Below are positions 6,436-8,044 of a DNA stretch of 8,044 nucleotides, in pieces. Origin of the DNA: Bacillota bacterium. GTDB lineage: Bacteria; Bacillota; Desulfitobacteriia; Desulfitobacteriales; Desulfitobacteriaceae. How positions within the stretch are numbered: the first letter of the stretch is position 1; each line of letters begins with the position of its first letter. Made by a program: the position numbers and the translations under genes. Where the stretch lies: positions 9,323-17,366 of the forward strand of contig JAJZSC010000011.1 in the NCBI GenBank assembly GCA_021849995.1. The letters run 5' to 3'. Under the pieces are notes generated by a model. It had not been told where the DNA came from. It saw only the letters and a program-made list of their open reading frames with translations, and did no database searches.

Positions 6436-6537
6436 ATTTGTATAATCTTTTAAAAAATAGAGGAAAATCTCTTGCCCTAGAAGAATATCAATTAATTAAG
6501 AGGATAGTGGACAGGATTGCGAAAGGGGGAAACGCTC
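6436..6537 (+). promoter_or_regulatory. AT-rich alaS-ireB spacer with a possible -10 element
   Basis: The 102-base gap is AT-rich. TATAAT at 6441-6446 is a perfect -10 hexamer, but the matching -35 region (about 6417-6423, inside the alaS end) is poor. The same place can form a weak five-bp AGATT/AATCT hairpin (6434-6448). No terminator is evident. A secondary promoter for ireB is possible; read-through from alaS is equally likely. Confidence 0.35.
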
Positions 6538-6795
6538 TTGGATAGATTCGAAGAGACCATGATGTTTAAGTCACAGGGAGGAGAGGCTTCAGCACACGAG
6601 ATTTTACAACAGGTTTATTCTGCCCTGAAGGAAAAGGGGTATGACCCCATAAATCAGCTGGTTGGATATCTAATGTCGGGAGACCCTGTGTATATTACAA
6701 GTCATAATCAAGCGAGAGCCCTGATTCGCAAGCTTGAGCGCTATGAGTTGCTGGAAGAGTTAGTTCGCTCGTATCTCCAACAAAAAAAGAGTTAA
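6538..6795 (+). CDS. ireB: IreB family regulatory phosphoprotein (UPF0297)
   Basis: This 85-aa soluble helical protein has the full family length. Diagnostic stretches are EKGYDPINQLVGYLMSGDPVYIT (residues about 34-56), then HNQARALIRKLER (58-70), close to invariant in UPF0297/YrzL. In Enterococcus faecalis, IreB is a small substrate of the PASTA kinase IreK and tunes cell-envelope antibiotic tolerance; it is phosphorylated near the N-terminus on Thr4 and Thr7. Here Thr7 is kept (FEETMMF) while position 4 is Phe. The start is TTG at 6538, with AAAGGGGG seven bases upstream giving MDRFEETMMF. An upstream in-frame TTG at 6517 has only a weak site and would add seven atypical residues. The alaS-ireB-ruvX order is the standard Firmicute arrangement, here split by an extra gene after ireB. 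The family call is firm; the regulatory role is by homology. Confidence 0.93.
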   Translation: MDRFEETMMFKSQGGEASAHEILQQVYSALKEKGYDPINQLVGYLMSGDPVYITSHNQARALIRKLERYELLEELVRSYLQQKKS

Positions 6796-6797
6796 GA

Positions 6798-6840
6798 AGG
6801 AACGCCCTCACTTGTGTGAGGGCGTTCTTATGAGTTGTTT
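6798..6840 (+). terminator. Strong hairpin after ireB, imperfect T-tract terminator
   Basis: GAACGCCCTCAC (6800-6811) and GTGAGGGCGTTC (6816-6827) form a perfect 12-bp stem with a four-base TTGT loop, extendable by one wobble and one A-T pair. The tail TTATGAGTTGTTTTT is T-rich but interrupted, so termination may be partial. It separates the alaS-ireB transcript from the reductase gene. Confidence 0.78.
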
Positions 6841-6868
6841 TTGTGAGAGCCTTTGGGGCTTGCATAAT
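6841..6868 (+). promoter_or_regulatory. Possible promoter for the reductase-ruvX pair
   Basis: TTGTGA (6841-6846) and CATAAT (6863-6868) are separated by 16 bases and match four and five of six consensus positions. A transcript from about 6875 would leave a very short leader before the ribosome site at 6881-6888. It is plausible because a hairpin terminator lies immediately upstream, but the match is only moderate. Confidence 0.4.
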
Positions 6869-6896
6869 CAAACTATTTTTAGGGCAGGTTTTAGCT

Positions 6897-7838
6897 GTGA
6901 GGCAGGTTAAATTGGGTTTTAACGGCCCGGAAGTGTCGGAAGTTTGTTTTGGTAGTTTGGCAATTTCTCCGCTCCAAGGAAGAGTAAACTTTGAAGAGGG
7001 AGCAGAGATCCTTAGATACGCTATTGAGCAAGGTATAACCTGGGTAGATACTGCAGAGATTTATGATAACTATGAACAGTTGGCAAGTGTCTTAAAATCC
7101 TATCCTGATGTTCGGGTTGTGACGAAGTCATATGCTGTGACAAGTGAAGAGATGGCTTTAAGTATTGAAAAGGCGAGAAAGGGATTTAACAGGGATGTCA
7201 TAGATTTCTTTCTTCTTCACGAACAGGAAAGTGCTCTAACTCTAAAAGGGCATAAAGGCGCCTGGGAAGAGTTGCTCTCAGCTAAGGAGAGGGGGATTGT
7301 CCGTTGGATTGGCATCTCTACCCACGCTGCAGCCGGGGTACGAGCAGGGGCTTTACAGCAGGGCCTGGATCTGATACATCCCATAGTGAATATGCAGGGT
7401 TTAGGAATAATTGATGGGACTATCGAGGATATGTTAAAGTCGATTTCCTTTGCCTCAGAGCTAGGGATTGGTATTTATGCCATGAAGGTCTTTGGTGGTG
7501 GGCATCTGTCAAGTAAAGCCGAGGTAGCCATTGATTTTATAAAGGGTATTAAAGATATACACGCAATGGCTCTAGGGATGTCAACTAGGGAAGAGGTAGA
7601 TTTCAACCTGGCAATCCTGTCTGGTAAGGAAGTTTCAGATGAGCTTAAAAACTTGATTAAGGCCAGGGAAAAGAAGCTCTATATAGCCGATTGGTGTGAG
7701 GGCTGTGGGAGATGTTTAGATTACTGTCCCCAAAGGGCATTATATCTAGAAGAAACCGTGAAAGTAGATCATAATAGTTGCGTTCTTTGTGGATATTGTG
7801 GTAGGGCGTGCCCTCATTTTTGTTTAAAAATAGTCTAG
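6897..7838 (+). CDS. Aldo/keto reductase with C-terminal 2x[4Fe-4S] ferredoxin domain
   Basis: This is a 313-aa fusion. Residues 1 to about 250 form an aldo/keto reductase TIM barrel. The catalytic tetrad is visible as Asp51 and Tyr56 (VDTAEIY), Lys77 (VVTKSY) and His108 (FLLHEQ). Residues about 260-313 are a bacterial ferredoxin module with two CxxCxxCxxxCP motifs (Cys267/270/273/277 and Cys295/298/301/305), predicted to bind two [4Fe-4S] clusters. Such fusions occur widely in anaerobes, and their substrates are mostly unknown. Electrons could pass between the clusters and a nicotinamide or substrate site, but this is inference. The GTG start at 6897 gives MRQVKLGFNGPEVSEV, which aligns with normal AKR N-termini, and has AGGGCAGG upstream. 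An earlier in-frame GTG at 6843 lacks a ribosome site and adds an atypical tail. The stop overlaps the ribosome site of ruvX, so the two are cotranscribed. Confidence 0.92.
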   Translation: MRQVKLGFNGPEVSEVCFGSLAISPLQGRVNFEEGAEILRYAIEQGITWVDTAEIYDNYEQLASVLKSYPDVRVVTKSYAVTSEEMALSIEKARKGFNRDVIDFFLLHEQESALTLKGHKGAWEELLSAKERGIVRWIGISTHAAAGVRAGALQQGLDLIHPIVNMQGLGIIDGTIEDMLKSISFASELGIGIYAMKVFGGGHLSSKAEVAIDFIKGIKDIHAMALGMSTREEVDFNLAILSGKEVSDELKNLIKAREKKLYIADWCEGCGRCLDYCPQRALYLEETVKVDHNSCVLCGYCGRACPHFCLKIV

Positions 7839-7850
7839 GAGGAAAGATAG

Positions 7851-8044
7851 TTGCGTATCATGGGTTTAGATTATGGAGAACGCACGATTGGAGTAGCGGT
7901 CAGTGACGAACTCCTGTGGACTGCTCAGGGAATTAAGACTATCAGGCGTTCAAAACAAGAGTTTGAGGAATTAGCGGCAATTATTAAAAGTTATGAAGTC
8001 GGAGAGATTGTTTTAGGTTTTCCCAAGAACATGAATGGCACCTT
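7851..8044 (+). CDS. ruvX: Putative pre-16S rRNA nuclease / Holliday junction resolvase homolog, 5' part
   Basis: The first 64 codons of a YqgF/RuvX (YrrK in B. subtilis) gene run off the window. MGLDYGERTIGVAVSDEL near the start is the RNase H-like fold's first acidic motif, with the catalytic Asp at residue 7. GEIVLGFPKNMNGT at the end of the visible part is the second conserved segment. The E. coli YqgF protein takes part in 16S rRNA 5'-end maturation, and Holliday-junction resolvase activity has been proposed. The start is taken as TTG at 7851, because AGGAGG (7837-7842) lies eight bases upstream. An in-frame ATG at 7860 is too far from that site. The gap to the reductase stop is 12 bases. 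It is normally directly downstream of ireB in Firmicutes. Confidence 0.93.
   Translation, partial: MRIMGLDYGERTIGVAVSDELLWTAQGIKTIRRSKQEFEELAAIIKSYEVGEIVLGFPKNMNGT

Noticed and set aside
6843..6896. Upstream GTG start for the aldo/keto reductase
   Set aside because: No Shine-Dalgarno precedes it, it overlaps the predicted promoter, and the added 18 residues do not resemble AKR N-termini.
1..8044. CRISPR array, insertion sequence, prophage, toxin-antitoxin or defence system
   Set aside because: No spaced direct repeats, transposase, integrase, terminal inverted repeats or matching protein families are visible; gene content is housekeeping.

Overview
The window (about 8 kb, moderate GC) looks like chromosomal housekeeping DNA of an anaerobic Firmicute. 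The best guess is the Peptococcaceae/Desulfitobacterium-Desulfosporosinus neighbourhood, judged from the NifU/IscU-mnmA pair, the alaS-ireB-ruvX order, strong AGGAGG-type ribosome binding sites, an alanine T-box, frequent TTG/GTG starts and a ferredoxin-tailed aldo/keto reductase. This assignment is inference from gene content and order. All genes lie on the + strand, and I see no mobile element, CRISPR array, tRNA or rRNA.

Layout. Positions 1-174 hold the 3' end of an IscU/NifU-type Fe-S scaffold gene. Four bases later comes mnmA (tRNA U34 2-thiouridylase, 179-1297). After a 101-base gap follow three small genes: a two-repeat PRC-barrel protein (1399-1887), a 64-aa zinc-ribbon protein overlapping it by ATGA (1884-2078), and a TTG-started 45-aa YtxH-like membrane peptide (2109-2246). 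A strong intrinsic terminator (2286-2313) closes this block. An extended -10 promoter (near 2333-2341) and a hairpin-containing leader precede an AI-2E family membrane protein (2418-3446).

The 325-base gap 3447-3771 is fully accounted for by a near-consensus sigma-A promoter (TTGACA/TATACT) and a complete T-box leader. Its GCU specifier, 7-base UGGUACC bulge and competing terminator control alaS (3805-6435, GTG start) in response to uncharged tRNA-Ala. ireB (UPF0297, 6538-6795) follows alaS, then a 12-bp perfect hairpin. A [4Fe-4S]-ferredoxin-tailed aldo/keto reductase (6897-7838) sits between ireB and ruvX. The ruvX/yqgF gene (7851-8044) runs off the window.

How the genes fit together. The left block links Fe-S/sulfur trafficking to tRNA thiolation. 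The MnmA here has a CxxC plus distal Cys arrangement that may bind an Fe-S cluster, which would make the link to the adjacent scaffold gene direct. The right block is the translation/DNA-maintenance cluster familiar from Firmicutes (AI-2E protein, alaS, ireB, ruvX). No wholly new system is evident. The items most worth a second look are the MnmA cysteine motif, the little PRC/zinc-ribbon/YtxH cluster, the possible RBS-sequestering leader before the AI-2E gene, and the ferredoxin-AKR inserted before ruvX.
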